Positions 12,099 through 22,359 are shown, counted from the stretch's first letter. The stretch is 64,000 bases of DNA from Hofstenia miamia (GCA_004352715.1 SCFE01000001.1:4650125-4714124), one strand, 5' to 3'. The notes: generated by a model from the sequence alone, not told the origin. Made by a program: numbers and translations.

Positions 12099-15000
12099 TA
12101 GTTTAATTTATATTGAGCAAATAAATAACATAATCTTCATAGCGATTCGCAGGAGAACTACCCAAAACAATCCAAGCAGGCAATTCAGTCAGATACCCAT
12201 TGTAAACGTAGCAACTGTGGACAATAGCATCTCTTCCTGCCATTTATGTATATTCTTATCACACTATTTATCCACCATGCATGTCTTAGTCTTAATTATG
12301 TGGCGAAATTAGCCAATTTGAACCAAGGTGCAAAACGTGTCACTTTTTGACTAGCCACCCGACCTGATTCATTTAACAATGAACCGCGATCCGACCCGCC
12401 CCGTCTTCTCAAATTATACCTTAAATCAGTTAGTGTTCTTCAATTCTAACAATTATTACTTACCCACAACCTGACCCTAAATTCTTGACGCAGCTCGCGA
12501 GTTGGATCGAGTTGGTTTGACCCGCTTACTTACATGATTTAACATTATGAAATGAAAAACCAAAAACTGAAGGAGAGTGGTAAAGCTACTCCAAAATCTT
12601 GCACTAATAAAGTAAATAATTACCTTTCCCACATTCTCTATTTGATTTCATTTTCAAAATTTCCACCTCCACAATGGTGCACAAATCATACCTGACTTAG
12701 CAGAAATATAAAATTTGATGTTATGTACACAAAATGAGCAACATTTGATTAAAATTTTAATAAATGGATGTTTCGTTATTAATGTGTAGATTTAGCAATA
12801 TAGAAACTGAATCAGGCGAAAATTATCACTTGCTTTCAACAAACGATTACTAGTAATTATTGCAAAAAAACAAAGTGCTTCTAATTTATGTTTGGTGTTA
12901 GGGCAATCTGTATAAAAAATATTGGTGACAAATCAAAGCGTAAGCATTCGTTAAATAAATTGGAAAAGTTGCATTAATAATTATTCTAAACTAGCAATAG
13001 AATTTTAATAAGCAGTTCACAGCAGCAGTTTTTTTTTTCAATGGTTGGTTTTATCAAGAATATGTACCATCAACATCCTTAGAAGAGATTTTTTTTTTTA
13101 TAGATCGGAATAATGCTACAATAGGCTGAAACATTTTTTATCTAACTAGCACTTACGGTGTTCATAGGTATATGGACAGTTTCACAGGCTAAACCCGACA
13201 GGAACATCGTTTTTTGCAGTGTAATCAAGTTCATTTTATCAAGTAGGTATGGGCTGCACATCAAACCTATTGAAGTGCTTTTTTGGAAATTATCTAAATT
13301 ATGAAGTATACCTCCATTGGGAATCTGCCTAGTTAATCAAAACGTATTCTTGCTAGTTGTTGATGAAGTGAAAACATTCCTTCAACTAATTGGAATTGAT
13401 TTGTTGAAATAAGCGGAAAGAATGAACCACATATTGGTTCCGATATTGCTAATAATATATATTAAAATGTAAGAACGGCAATTTTTAAAGTATAATCCCT
13501 AGAAATACATTTACCTGCCTACATTGCATTTGGTATTCTGTTTCTAAGTTTAATATAAACATTGCTCGTCGAATATAGTCGAAATTCTTCTCATTTCTAG
13601 GATCACATTCAATAATTTCTTTCATTTGAAAAGACCATTCTGTTCGGGGTAGATATGTGAAAGCTGAGAGGTCTATTCCAGGGCTTTCTTTGGACTTCTG
13701 AACTATACGTTCCAATGCATCTCTAAGTGCCAAGGGAGATAGTACATTTCCGTCACAATCATAGACGTATAAAATATAATGGCTGGTGTTACTTCTAACA
13801 ATTACGAATCCAGACTTTATTGGAGACTCCCAATGCATTTTGTCAATGTACTCTCCGGGTTCCCGGTATCCTCCTAAATTAAAATGAGTTTTGTTTTAAA
13901 AAACTATATGTTTACGGTCATATCCAATCATATGCTAGACCGTATAAATAACTAAACCACGCAGAAATGTTTACCTTGGGCCGCATTTTTAAAATATTTT
14001 GAAAAATTTGTAAAAATATATTATTTTAAGAGGTATGACACCCATTTTACTTCTAGTCGAACCTGACCTGAGACCTTTTTTTGAATCACTATGTATTAAG
14101 ACATGTATAAATTCTTTGCGCTAATTGTTGCTTAAGCATATGATATCTACATGGGAAAATATATGAAATTTTTAGATTGTGCAAACAATTTTAAACAAAT
14201 AATACTAAGAAATGCAACAAATTGGAGGAAATTCAAAAAAGCAAAAGATCTTGATATTGCAGAACTTGCAACTGATTCAACGGCTCACATGCAAGTTATT
14301 ACCAAGATCTTGGAGCATGCCCAAATATGAATCTGCTCCAGCTCCGACTCCGGAGCACATCACAATTTAGCTCGAGCTCCGGCTCAGGAGATGTTGGATG
14401 CCAATAGCTCCAGTAACTGATCCTGTTCTATTATGATCTGGGCTAAAATATATTCACAAATACAAAAATTTATGAAATTATTGATTTTTTTCAGATTTTA
14501 TACATTTTTTGTAAAATCAAGGCTCTTTATGGAACAAAAATCAACTAATAAAAATAGATTTTCATTAAACGCCTTGGAGTTGGATCTGTTCCATAAATAT
14601 GTGGGTCCGTTTCCGTCGACTTTTTAAACGTTGCTCCTGCTCTTGCTCCGACTTCGAGGAAATTCTCTGCTTTTTAGCTTCGGCTCCGAGCTCCGCCTCC
14701 AGTTCCAAAGCCCTGGTTATTATTGCTCATACTACATCTAAGAACTTCGAAACCAGGTATTTAAGTACAAATAGTGATCTTAAAGCTTATTTAATGGGCA
14801 CGGGCTACAGTAATTCTTACCAACTACATTCTTGAATGCAAGGCAATCTACTGGAATTTTGTTGTTGAGTGAGTTTGGCTCCACATCACCTACAACAACC
14901 TTTTCAAAATGTTTTACACCTGAATAGATTCTACACGCTGCTCTAGTTAGTTGATCATTACAACATTTAAAGTCATTCATTAAACCATAGTATGAAGTTC

Positions 15001-15702
15001 TGGAGAGAGGATCACGACTCGCTAAATAACCGTATTTTCTCCACATTGGTGTAAGCCAATTGCGCAAATTTTTTGTTTCTGAAGTAAGCTTTTCTTGAAG
15101 AATTTTTCCTTCGCATTTTAAAAATTGTGTGGCCTCAATACACAAGGCTTCGTATTCATGAGTAGGCAGAGTGGCCTTCATTGAGGTAAGAAGTTTTTCA
15201 ATGGTAGTCTAAGAAAACAGAAATAAATAGATTAATAAATCTTTAAAAATACTCTTACCTCGAGTGAATGAGGTTGTGGAAGACTTGGCATTACATTCGA
15301 ACCACAGTACAGATTGCTCATCTTTCCAGAAAATACATTAAGTGCTTGAAACCATATCTTGGTCAAAAATGAAGGTCTGTCTTCCACCAACCATCGCTTA
15401 TATATTAGAAGTTTTTTTAGAGTATACGTTCTTAACATACCGAGTATAAATGTAAGAATTGTTCCAGACACAAACAGCAGAACATTATGTTGGGACAGTA
15501 TTCTCTTGGATTTATAAATTGATAGAAGAACAGCATTAACTAAGCCATTTAGAATAATCAATTGGAGTGGGGTATTGGGCCACAACAAATTCAAGCATTT
15601 GATAAGTAGCTGCTTTCTTTTAAATTTTGCAACATTTTTGGAATTGCTCTCCTCCCATCTTGCAAAGAAGTTTGAATCAATGCTTACAAATTGCGTAGTC
15701 AT
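6675..15702 (-). CDS. CPT1: Carnitine O-palmitoyltransferase 1-like protein, copy A (complete, seven exons)
   Basis: Exons on the minus strand: 15702-15259, 15208-14821, 13873-13515, 11119-10908, 10723-10561, 8408-8043, 6965-6675. All introns are GT-AG, phases match at every junction, and the joined frame is 741 codons including the stop (740 aa; vertebrate CPT1A has 773). The family transfers long-chain acyl groups from CoA to carnitine at the mitochondrial outer membrane. Visible parts: short N-terminus, two membrane segments (about 43-63 and 74-91), LTKIWFQ and LPQP entry blocks, WFDKS at 411-415, catalytic HxxxD at H432/D436, GRTExxR at 564-570, GIDRHL in exon 6. The CoA-binding GKG block is FPKPREA (516-522), the carnitine-binding STS is MTT (651-653), and the C-terminal glycine run is weakened. 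It may have a different substrate or reduced activity. CPT1 is preferred over CPT2, CrAT or CrOT because of the two-helix N-terminal membrane region. Confidence 0.92.
8043..8408 (-). CDS. CPT1: CPT1-like A, exon 6
   Basis: 122 codons, phase 0 on both sides. Starts IKAVNGHLDGLMQ, equivalent to the family KK...PDAFVQ. Contains HDGRTENFRP (carnitine-binding GRTExxR) and NGIDRHLFALGV (family SGIDRHLFCLYV). Donor CAG/GTATTT. Confidence 0.9.
9635..9801. mobile_element. 167-bp MITE with perfect 23-bp terminal inverted repeats
   Basis: Left arm at 9635-9657 starts ctattatacatggaggcgaa and the exact reverse complement occupies 9779-9801. Inner parts of the arms also partly pair (cttcccggagaagg against ccttcttcaggaagg). 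No coding capacity. It sits in intron 5 of CPT1-like A and may form a hairpin in the pre-mRNA. Confidence 0.75.
10561..10723 (-). CDS. CPT1: CPT1-like A, exon 5
   Basis: 163 nt, entering in phase 2 and leaving in phase 0. Encodes YPRINQICLEPKQIVWHLSN and ends SFFPKPREA, the position of the family FGKG CoA-binding loop. The donor GCT/GTAAGG is chosen over a second GTAAGT 20 nt downstream because only the first keeps the phase of exon 6. Confidence 0.85.
10908..11119 (-). CDS. CPT1: CPT1-like A, exon 4 (catalytic histidine exon)
   Basis: 212 nt, phase 0 in and phase 2 out. Encodes NAHIWFDKSANVTFF, then CYEHTNFDGSATTF. Family CPT1A has RWFDKSFTFVVF and AEHSWADAP, so catalytic His and the Asp four residues later are kept. 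Too short in each frame to stand out without alignment. Donor CCAG/GTTAAT is weaker than the others. Confidence 0.88.
11690..12540. mobile_element. Possible hAT-type element remnant with GACCCG-rich tracts
   Basis: Inside intron 3 of CPT1-like A. Near 11790 the sequence cagtggtgggtaagctacga looks like a hAT 5' terminus, and GACCCG/CGGGTC-rich tracts flank at 11690-11760 and 12355-12540. The second terminus and target-site duplication were not found, and an 85-N gap lies inside. Confidence 0.35.
11949..12033. other. Assembly gap (85 N) with matching flanks
   Basis: The same block of about 36 bp (ggacataagccagaagccga and on, followed by (TA)n) ends the left side and begins the right side, so the gap is probably an unmerged contig overlap at a TA microsatellite. 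Confidence 0.9.
12541..13514. other. Rest of intron 3 of CPT1-like A
   Basis: AT-rich; no exon, RNA gene or repeat recognised beyond short A and T runs. Confidence 0.6.
13515..13873 (-). CDS. CPT1: CPT1-like A, exon 3
   Basis: 359 nt, phase 1 in and phase 0 out. Starts GYREPGEYIDKMHWESP, aligning with the family NTSRIPGEETD...H.RDS block, and continues through HYILYVYDCDGNVLSP to FILNLETEYQMQCRQ. Acceptor is taatttag, donor CAG/GTAAAT. Confidence 0.9.
14270..14780. mobile_element. Dispersed repeat with GCTCC-rich ends, probably hAT-derived
   Basis: Lies in intron 2 of CPT1-like A. Both ends are rich in ctccgg/gctccg motifs. The right end, read on the minus strand, starts cagggctttggaactggagg, a hAT-like terminus. 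The core near 14495-14605 is repeated at about 27945-28050 in the same orientation. The left terminus is not resolved. Confidence 0.5.
14821..15208 (-). CDS. CPT1: CPT1-like A, exon 2
   Basis: 388 nt, phase 0 in and phase 1 out. Starts TTIEKLLTSMKATLPTHEYE, the family YL.S..PL...E block, and contains NWLTPMW and YGYLASRDPLSRTSYYG. Donor GTTG/GTAAGA. Confidence 0.92.
15259..15702 (-). CDS. CPT1: CPT1-like A, exon 1 (start, two membrane segments)
   Basis: 148 codons from ATG to GAG/GTAAGA. The start gives MTTQFVSIDS and is supported by the parallel start in copy B. Basic residues KFKRK precede the first membrane segment. The downstream intron is only 50 nt (15258-15209). Confidence 0.9.
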
Positions 15703-16300
15703 TTCACATTAGCTACTATGATCAAACAATATAAAGGTCAAATTCTATTATAATATTGACGAACTTGAGTGTTGGTGCGCTTCAATTCAATGTAAATATT
15801 AAGGTATCATGTCTCTAAAATAGATTTGCATAGCTTCAAATGTATAGGTTTTTGTAAATACCACGCATGGTCCTTTAAATTTTCTAAAAATTAACATACA
15901 TAAAAATTTTTTTTCAAATTTTTTCAATGGTCAAAGTATCCGAAGGTGTCTGCAAATTAATAGGCCTACCGACTAATAATAAAAATAATGTATTTGATAA
16001 TGTTTTAAGCAACGAAAATGTTCATTGTATATGCTAATATAACTATTGTGTTGCCAAAAGTTGAGTTAAGCGAATATCTCCTATTATGCTATTTACATCA
16101 CGTACTTCGACTTTGAAGCGTTGCCTTTGTACACAAACAAACGTCTGCCTATAGATTCAAATTACAAATTCGCTAATTTCTCTTCCATTTTTGATGGATA
16201 ATTGTATGCTATACTTGAAATTCTTAATAGACAATGAAAAAACGTTAAAAATTAAATAACCCAGATGAGCTTTAGAATCCTTTTGCATAAAACAGGTAAC
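15703..16300. other. Intergenic, upstream of CPT1-like A
   Basis: Should contain the copy A promoter and 5'UTR. No clear TATA or initiator context could be singled out in this AT-rich sequence, and no other gene is seen. Confidence 0.5.
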
Positions 16301-16600
16301 TTAGACCCGAGTTTTGATTTTTAATTTTTTATGTTTTGAGCCTAGAAGGGAAATATCATCAGCAAAAGCTAAGTATTTGAATTCTACCCCCTCGAAATTA
16401 AAACCTAAAATAGAAGTATTTCTTTTAATAAATCTAAGAAAGGGATCTAGTGTAAAGTTAAATAGGGTGCATGACAATTGACACCCTTGTCTGAAACCCT
16501 GTTTAATTAATACTTCTGGTGACAGGAAACCATTAATAAGTAAAAAGGATTTATTGCTACTATATAAAGTTCTAACGATATTCAAATTATATATAGGTAG
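16301..16600 (-). mobile_element. Non-LTR retrotransposon reverse transcriptase fragment (L1/Tx1-like)
   Basis: About 95 open codons include KQGFRQGCQLSCTLFNFTL, the family KxGxRQGCPLSPxLFNLxL block, followed by FKYLAFADDISLL, the catalytic (Y/F)ADD box. The usual CPLSP is CQLSC here. The ORF stops soon after the ADD box and has no continuation, so it is a 5'- and 3'-truncated dead copy. The clade is a guess from spacing and the LFN..L.PF..FI pattern. Confidence 0.8.
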
Positions 16601-16639
16601 GCAGATTTTCTCTGGAGTTCCAAAAAGATACTAATGGTC

Positions 16640-17850
16640 TATAGAACAGAGATGGAAACGGTAACCTCAATTGGTGAACATGACCGATCCGGTTCCTTTC
16701 GCCCCTTACAGGTAACCGGTATTTACCGCTCCGGTACCAAAGTTTCCCTCATGTGTGTATCGGTTTTGGCCGGTCCCCACATTATAAAGTACAGATTTTG
16801 AACGCTTTACCACGTTTCCTAGCATTTATAGGTTCAATTCTCTTTTTGATCGATTGTGACGGACATTGCTGTTTAGGTCCTTTTTTTGCATTACATGATG
16901 CATTTGTACTGTTGAAAGAACGTGTACTGAACACATACGAGATTAAGTTATCGGATTAATTCTAAATATCTCATCGTCCATTCAAAGGCACAAACCTACA
17001 AATCGAGACAAATCGCCCAATGCTTTTAATATTGCAAATTGTAATAACGTGCTTAGTTTAAATATTGGTAAATAGTTATTCCGTGATAGATCTTAGGGCA
17101 TTAATGGCACGCTGTGATTACTTCCAAACATTGATGGTAATGATATTGAAGCTTGATTTTAAACCTAATTAATAAACAGCGCTTAACACCTGTGGTGATC
17201 CGGAAATCAAAATAATTCCGACAAAGTAAAAATTTCGCCACCCTTAGTTAATTAAACTCCACGTTTACTCTGAAAATATAATCCAAGAATGAATTATGGG
17301 ATCTTTTTGATTTGTGCCTTTAAGGCACATTGGGCAATGGCCATGTTTACAAACAGTTTCTAAAAGTTCTAAATCATTACTATTCACAATATATAACGAT
17401 AAGAGTTAAATGGAGAGTTACAATTTAATATGGTGTTATTATTTAGATATTTAGAGCTTTAGAGCTCTTATTTACAGATATACCACTGAATCGACATTCA
17501 ATATTCAATGGCGTTATGCACTTGTATTGATTCAAAAAAAGACGACAAGACCTACGTTAGTGAATTGTATATATATATGATTTAGTAACTTTTTCGCAAA
17601 ACTGTACAGGGTACATTAATCAAGGTGTACACCTTGACATTAATAAACATTTTTTTGTAAATTTCAGTGTATTTACAAACATATTTAAGTAAATATAATT
17701 ATGGTAATTGTCACGTGCTTTCGAAGTTTGAGATTTGATAAACTCTCAGACCAGTGACCGGTTTTGACCGGTGAAGTGAAATTAAGGGTGACCCAGAGTC
17801 GGTCCGATCTGGTGGTCAGTGCCGGCCGGCTTCCATCAATATTCAATATC
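16640..17850. mobile_element. Possible hAT-like element with CCGGT-rich ends
   Basis: The left end carries gagatggaaacggtaacc then CCGGT-rich sequence. The right end carries gaccggttttgaccggtg and finishes ccggccggcttccatc, so GATGGAA.CGG and CCGGCTTCCATC are partly inverted. No convincing 8-bp duplication was found, and the 1.2 kb between has no transposase. Confidence 0.3.
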
Positions 17851-19214
17851 CCCATATCAATATGGTTGCATTTACATATATCAATAATACCCTGTAAAGT
17901 AGATATATTTAACCACCTTCTTCGATTTTTGATAAACCCGTTTGAGTTGCACCTATGTATTTTTCAGCAATGGGGCTTAAACAGTTATTTAACAGATGTG
18001 CTTGCTGGCTATGCTACTGACAATTGATTTAGAACTTATAATGGATTCCATAAGTAACTTAGTTTAAGGCATTAATAAAATGTGGGAATTTTGATAAAAT
18101 TTAATTTCTTAGTCTATTTTCAGGTGAAGGAAAAGCCATGTTTACAAGCATATTCAACTAAGGCTGTATCAAAACAAAATACTTATAATTGCTTGTAATT
18201 GTACGCCATGCATGAACTACAATTAATGGAATTGTCACCAAGAATTAAAAACAATATTGAACATCGGATGTTTGATGATAGGCAATTTAAATGAGAAACT
18301 ATAGACTCGTTTCTCTATAAAAATATTCTTTGGAACTTGTCCTTTAATTGTAATTTTTTAAAAACGCATATTATAACCTTTCAATAGTTTTTTAATTGAG
18401 AGCTAGGTTACAATAATTGTATTCAAAAATTTTAATTTTATATGCTGTTTATGCTTTTAGCTTTATTATTATCTCGGATGTCGCAACCCCTCGAGTCGAT
18501 ATATAAACTGGTTATTACAAATTATCATTCTTTAATTTTCACAGATTTTCATTTACATCGGTTTAATTAATAGATGCATATATTTGTACAGTACATAGAA
18601 ATTAATGCTAGTCCGATAAAGCACATGTATGTGATTTAGATTTGCGGGGAATTATAATGAAGAAGTTGTTGCAGCTTCATGCTTTAAAACAAATTTAGTT
18701 AATTTAGCAAAATTTATACCCTGACTCATTTTCTAACCAAATTTCCAAAAGAATGAATGTATATCAAGATAACATTTGAGTTCAAATGTTTTCGAGAAAA
18801 TTGAAATGAATTTGTGAAAGTGAAACACGTTTCGTGGAATAAGGGACTCTTCTAATGCAATTTTCGTTGATTTGTTTGAAATAAAGGTGAAAGCTCTTCA
18901 TAGAATTTCTGAGTGGTCAAATGCAGAAACGGCTGTTAATGCCCATAATCTCTTCGTTCTGATTCAGCACTGAGATGAGTATGGGCTGAAAATTCATGCC
19001 TAAGACCGGGCCGGCCGAGGAAATTTTAGGCACCGCCCATTTAAATTAATGCTAATTCGGCCCATTTTTATAATAAATTGTCATAAAATTTGCTTCAATT
19101 TTTCAGCTTGCTACACCAAAATTTGGTAGGTTTGAAACTTCGAATACAAACTACACACTAAAATAAAAGATAAAAAGGGTCATTTCATGTTACGCTAAAG
19201 GATATTTTGATAAA

Positions 19215-19250
<36 letters not shown>

Positions 19251-19269
19251 GCCATTGAATGCACATTCT
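17851..19269. other. Intergenic; no gene seen
   Basis: AT-rich, with a short GC-rich patch (gaccgggccggccgagg) near 19004 resembling repeat debris and a TA tract at 19219-19247. Confidence 0.5.
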
Positions 19270-19582
19270 NNNNNNNNNNNNNNNNNNNNNNNNNNNNNNN
19301 NNNNNNNNNNNNNNNNNNNNNNNNNNNNNNNNNNNNNNNNNNNNNNNNNNNNNNNNNNNNNNNNNNNNNNNNNNNNNNNNNNNNNNNNNNNNNNNNNNNN
19401 NNNNNNNNNNNNNNNNNNNNNNNNNNNNNNNNNNNNNNNNNNNNNNNNNNNNNNNNNNNNNNNNNNNNNNNNNNNNNNNNNNNNNNNNNNNNNNNNNNNN
19501 NNNNNNNNNNNNNNNNNNNNNNNNNNNNNNNNNNNNNNNNNNNNNNNNNNNNNNNNNNNNNNNNNNNNNNNNNNNNNNNNNN
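19270..19582. other. Assembly gap (313 N) with matching flanks
   Basis: The sequence tatatatttagccattgaat followed by gcacattct occurs immediately before the gap and again immediately after it, so this is likely another unmerged overlap. Confidence 0.9.
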
Positions 19583-20039
19583 ATATATATTTAGCCATTG
19601 AATGCACATTCTTAATTATTATTCAATTACACTACATGTATCCAGAAGATGTCCATCAGATGTAGATTTAGCCTTACAAAGTAACGTACCACGATCACAT
19701 AAGCAATATATTTACGTTATGATACATGACAAAAATTGTAAGAAGAAGTTTTTTTAAACTTTTTATAATTATTTTCTGCTCTCCATCAATTTTACAGAGT
19801 AACATTTGGGGTTTTGTAATCTAATGCTATCATTAATTTTTAAAATATTATAAAACTAATATTCACTATGTTTAAATACACAACATTGCTGATAGTAATA
19901 AAATCTTGGTTGAATAGTACAGAATACAGCAAAATAGAAAACAAGATATAGATATACTGTAAAATGCTTATACAATACACATTCAGTATAACATCGGGGT
20001 CAAACGGACAAACACGGGGCATAACGGAAATTTTTATTA

Positions 20040-20828
20040 AACAGTGTTTGTGTTAAAGTTATTGTATAAAGAAACCCAAAATCTTCTTTAATCGCATTCT
20101 GCACATGTGTTTGACTTAAAACAGTTCTCACAAACCCATAATGTACATATGGTACACTCCAAAAAATGATCCTCAAAGTGGACATTTAATCTGAAGTGCA
20201 TGTTTATTCTTTGCTTTTGATTTCTGAACTGGCTTACTAGGCTCACTAGAATCCAACACAGCCAACTTTCGTTTTGTAGAAGCAGTGCCCTTTTGAGCAG
20301 TTCCAGAGTAGCGGTTTTTTGAGTCAAATTTTTTNGGCTCTGAAGACAGTCCCATCTCATCGCAATTGTAGATAAGATGTGGCTTGTCGATTACCCCTTT
20401 TACACGAAGAAAAATACATCAATTCTTTGAGCATTAAAAGCTTGTGCTCTATATGCAGAGAGCCCCTCAGCAATCCGTAATGATAACTTTGTCATTCTCT
20501 TTTTATAACCAAGCCACCAATCGTTAGTTGCACTCTTTTTGTTATGCCAACCAATGGACACAGTGCATTGAAGTTGTTTGCGCCGATGCATGACCCTCCC
20601 AAAGCCATACGCCATTTGATGACATACTCCTCTTACCGTTAAAGGAAATCTTCAGTCAGCAAGGTACAATATTCGACTCTTTAAAATATTCTCTTGTTCT
20701 TTTGTGAAAATTGTTTGAAAACTCCCACGAGACTGTGTCTGGGGGTTTGATAGATGCCTCAACAGAGTAGTACGTGGTTTTCCAAACTCTCGTACAGCAT
20801 CAGCCAGCCTAATCTCATTTTTCTGGAT
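20040..20828 (-). pseudogene. Internally deleted pogo-like DDE transposase (HTH_psq / CENP-B type)
   Basis: The minus strand, entering from the gap at 20828, encodes a pipsqueak-type helix-turn-helix (AVREFGKPRTTLLRHL) and FTKEQENILKSRILYLAD near 20652. After a stop it continues with a CENP-B-type DNA-binding block (NDWWLGYKKRMTKLSLRIAE, then SAYRAQAFNAQRIDVFF, 20400-20570) and HLIYNCDEMGLSSE (about 20340-20390), the region of the first catalytic Asp (family NVDETG). Within a few dozen residues it jumps to a lysine-rich tail and, in another frame, a Cys-rich end (CTICTLWVCENC, CAECD), so the rest of the DDE core is missing. The usual function is cut-and-paste transposition; this copy cannot be active. 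One N falls inside the reading frame at 20335. Confidence 0.8.
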
Positions 20829-21828
20829 NNNNNNNNNNNNNNNNNNNNNNNNNNNNNNNNNNNNNNNNNNNNNNNNNNNNNNNNNNNNNNNNNNNNNNNN
20901 NNNNNNNNNNNNNNNNNNNNNNNNNNNNNNNNNNNNNNNNNNNNNNNNNNNNNNNNNNNNNNNNNNNNNNNNNNNNNNNNNNNNNNNNNNNNNNNNNNNN
21001 NNNNNNNNNNNNNNNNNNNNNNNNNNNNNNNNNNNNNNNNNNNNNNNNNNNNNNNNNNNNNNNNNNNNNNNNNNNNNNNNNNNNNNNNNNNNNNNNNNNN
21101 NNNNNNNNNNNNNNNNNNNNNNNNNNNNNNNNNNNNNNNNNNNNNNNNNNNNNNNNNNNNNNNNNNNNNNNNNNNNNNNNNNNNNNNNNNNNNNNNNNNN
21201 NNNNNNNNNNNNNNNNNNNNNNNNNNNNNNNNNNNNNNNNNNNNNNNNNNNNNNNNNNNNNNNNNNNNNNNNNNNNNNNNNNNNNNNNNNNNNNNNNNNN
21301 NNNNNNNNNNNNNNNNNNNNNNNNNNNNNNNNNNNNNNNNNNNNNNNNNNNNNNNNNNNNNNNNNNNNNNNNNNNNNNNNNNNNNNNNNNNNNNNNNNNN
21401 NNNNNNNNNNNNNNNNNNNNNNNNNNNNNNNNNNNNNNNNNNNNNNNNNNNNNNNNNNNNNNNNNNNNNNNNNNNNNNNNNNNNNNNNNNNNNNNNNNNN
21501 NNNNNNNNNNNNNNNNNNNNNNNNNNNNNNNNNNNNNNNNNNNNNNNNNNNNNNNNNNNNNNNNNNNNNNNNNNNNNNNNNNNNNNNNNNNNNNNNNNNN
21601 NNNNNNNNNNNNNNNNNNNNNNNNNNNNNNNNNNNNNNNNNNNNNNNNNNNNNNNNNNNNNNNNNNNNNNNNNNNNNNNNNNNNNNNNNNNNNNNNNNNN
21701 NNNNNNNNNNNNNNNNNNNNNNNNNNNNNNNNNNNNNNNNNNNNNNNNNNNNNNNNNNNNNNNNNNNNNNNNNNNNNNNNNNNNNNNNNNNNNNNNNNNN
21801 NNNNNNNNNNNNNNNNNNNNNNNNNNNN
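20829..21828. other. Scaffolding gap (exactly 1000 N)
   Basis: Exactly 1000 N, as are the gaps at 30104, 59026 and 61514, implying a default size for unknown distance. Everything across it should be treated as unlinked at base level. Confidence 0.95.
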
Positions 21829-22021
21829 TAATTATTCAAGTTAAAATAAGAATATACGTATTCAAACACAATTGAATATAATCTCTATTTTGTGCTAATT
21901 GAATTCTGGGTCGGTCAAAATGAATAACTAATTCTTGCAAAATGTCAATGCAATATTGCCATTGGATGCATATTAACATAAAACAGTTTATGGGCCCCAT
22001 AATATTCTGCAATATAAATGT

Positions 22022-22092
22022 TGATTCGGTGAGATTCGAACTCACAATGTCTGTACAAGTGTACAGCTGTGTTTATCTTACACCACGAATCA
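22022..22092 (-). tRNA. tRNA-like sequence or tRNA pseudogene / SINE head
   Basis: On the minus strand, TGATTCG at the 5' end pairs with CGAATCA at the 3' end as a 7-bp acceptor stem, and GTGAG-TTCGAAT-CTCAC forms a perfect T arm with a B-box. A D-arm-like GTGT..ACAC is present. The anticodon arm reads ctgtacacttgtacag, which gives a 5-bp stem with a 6-nt loop rather than 7, so the anticodon is ambiguous and the A box is poor. A tRNA-derived SINE head or pseudogene is more likely than a working tRNA. Confidence 0.45.
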
Positions 22093-22359
22093 GAAATATA
22101 TAGGCGCAGGTTTAAAATTGAAAGCCGCGGCTAGGAGATCTTCCACACCACCCAGGAGGTGTCTACATTGCGCGTGTGCTTAACAGAACGAGCAGCAGAA
22201 CCCTTCACCAAGTGCTGCAAGCGCAGTAATTAATCACAATCTAATCTCTAATAAAAACTATGCAAGCTCTACCATTTGAATCACCCAGGAAATTCTATAA
22301 TGGAAAACCATACAGAGTATGGAAGAAAAGTAAATTTTATAATGTAATATGCAAAATAA

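Noticed and set aside
18850-18973. Protein-like short open stretch (LFEIKVKALHRISEWSN...) on the plus strand
   Set aside because: About 38 codons, no start, no clear acceptor, no family recognised.
20652-21875. Long open frames through the 1000-N gap, as also at 30 kb, 59 kb and 62 kb
   Set aside because: They consist almost entirely of unknown bases; only the defined ends were interpreted.
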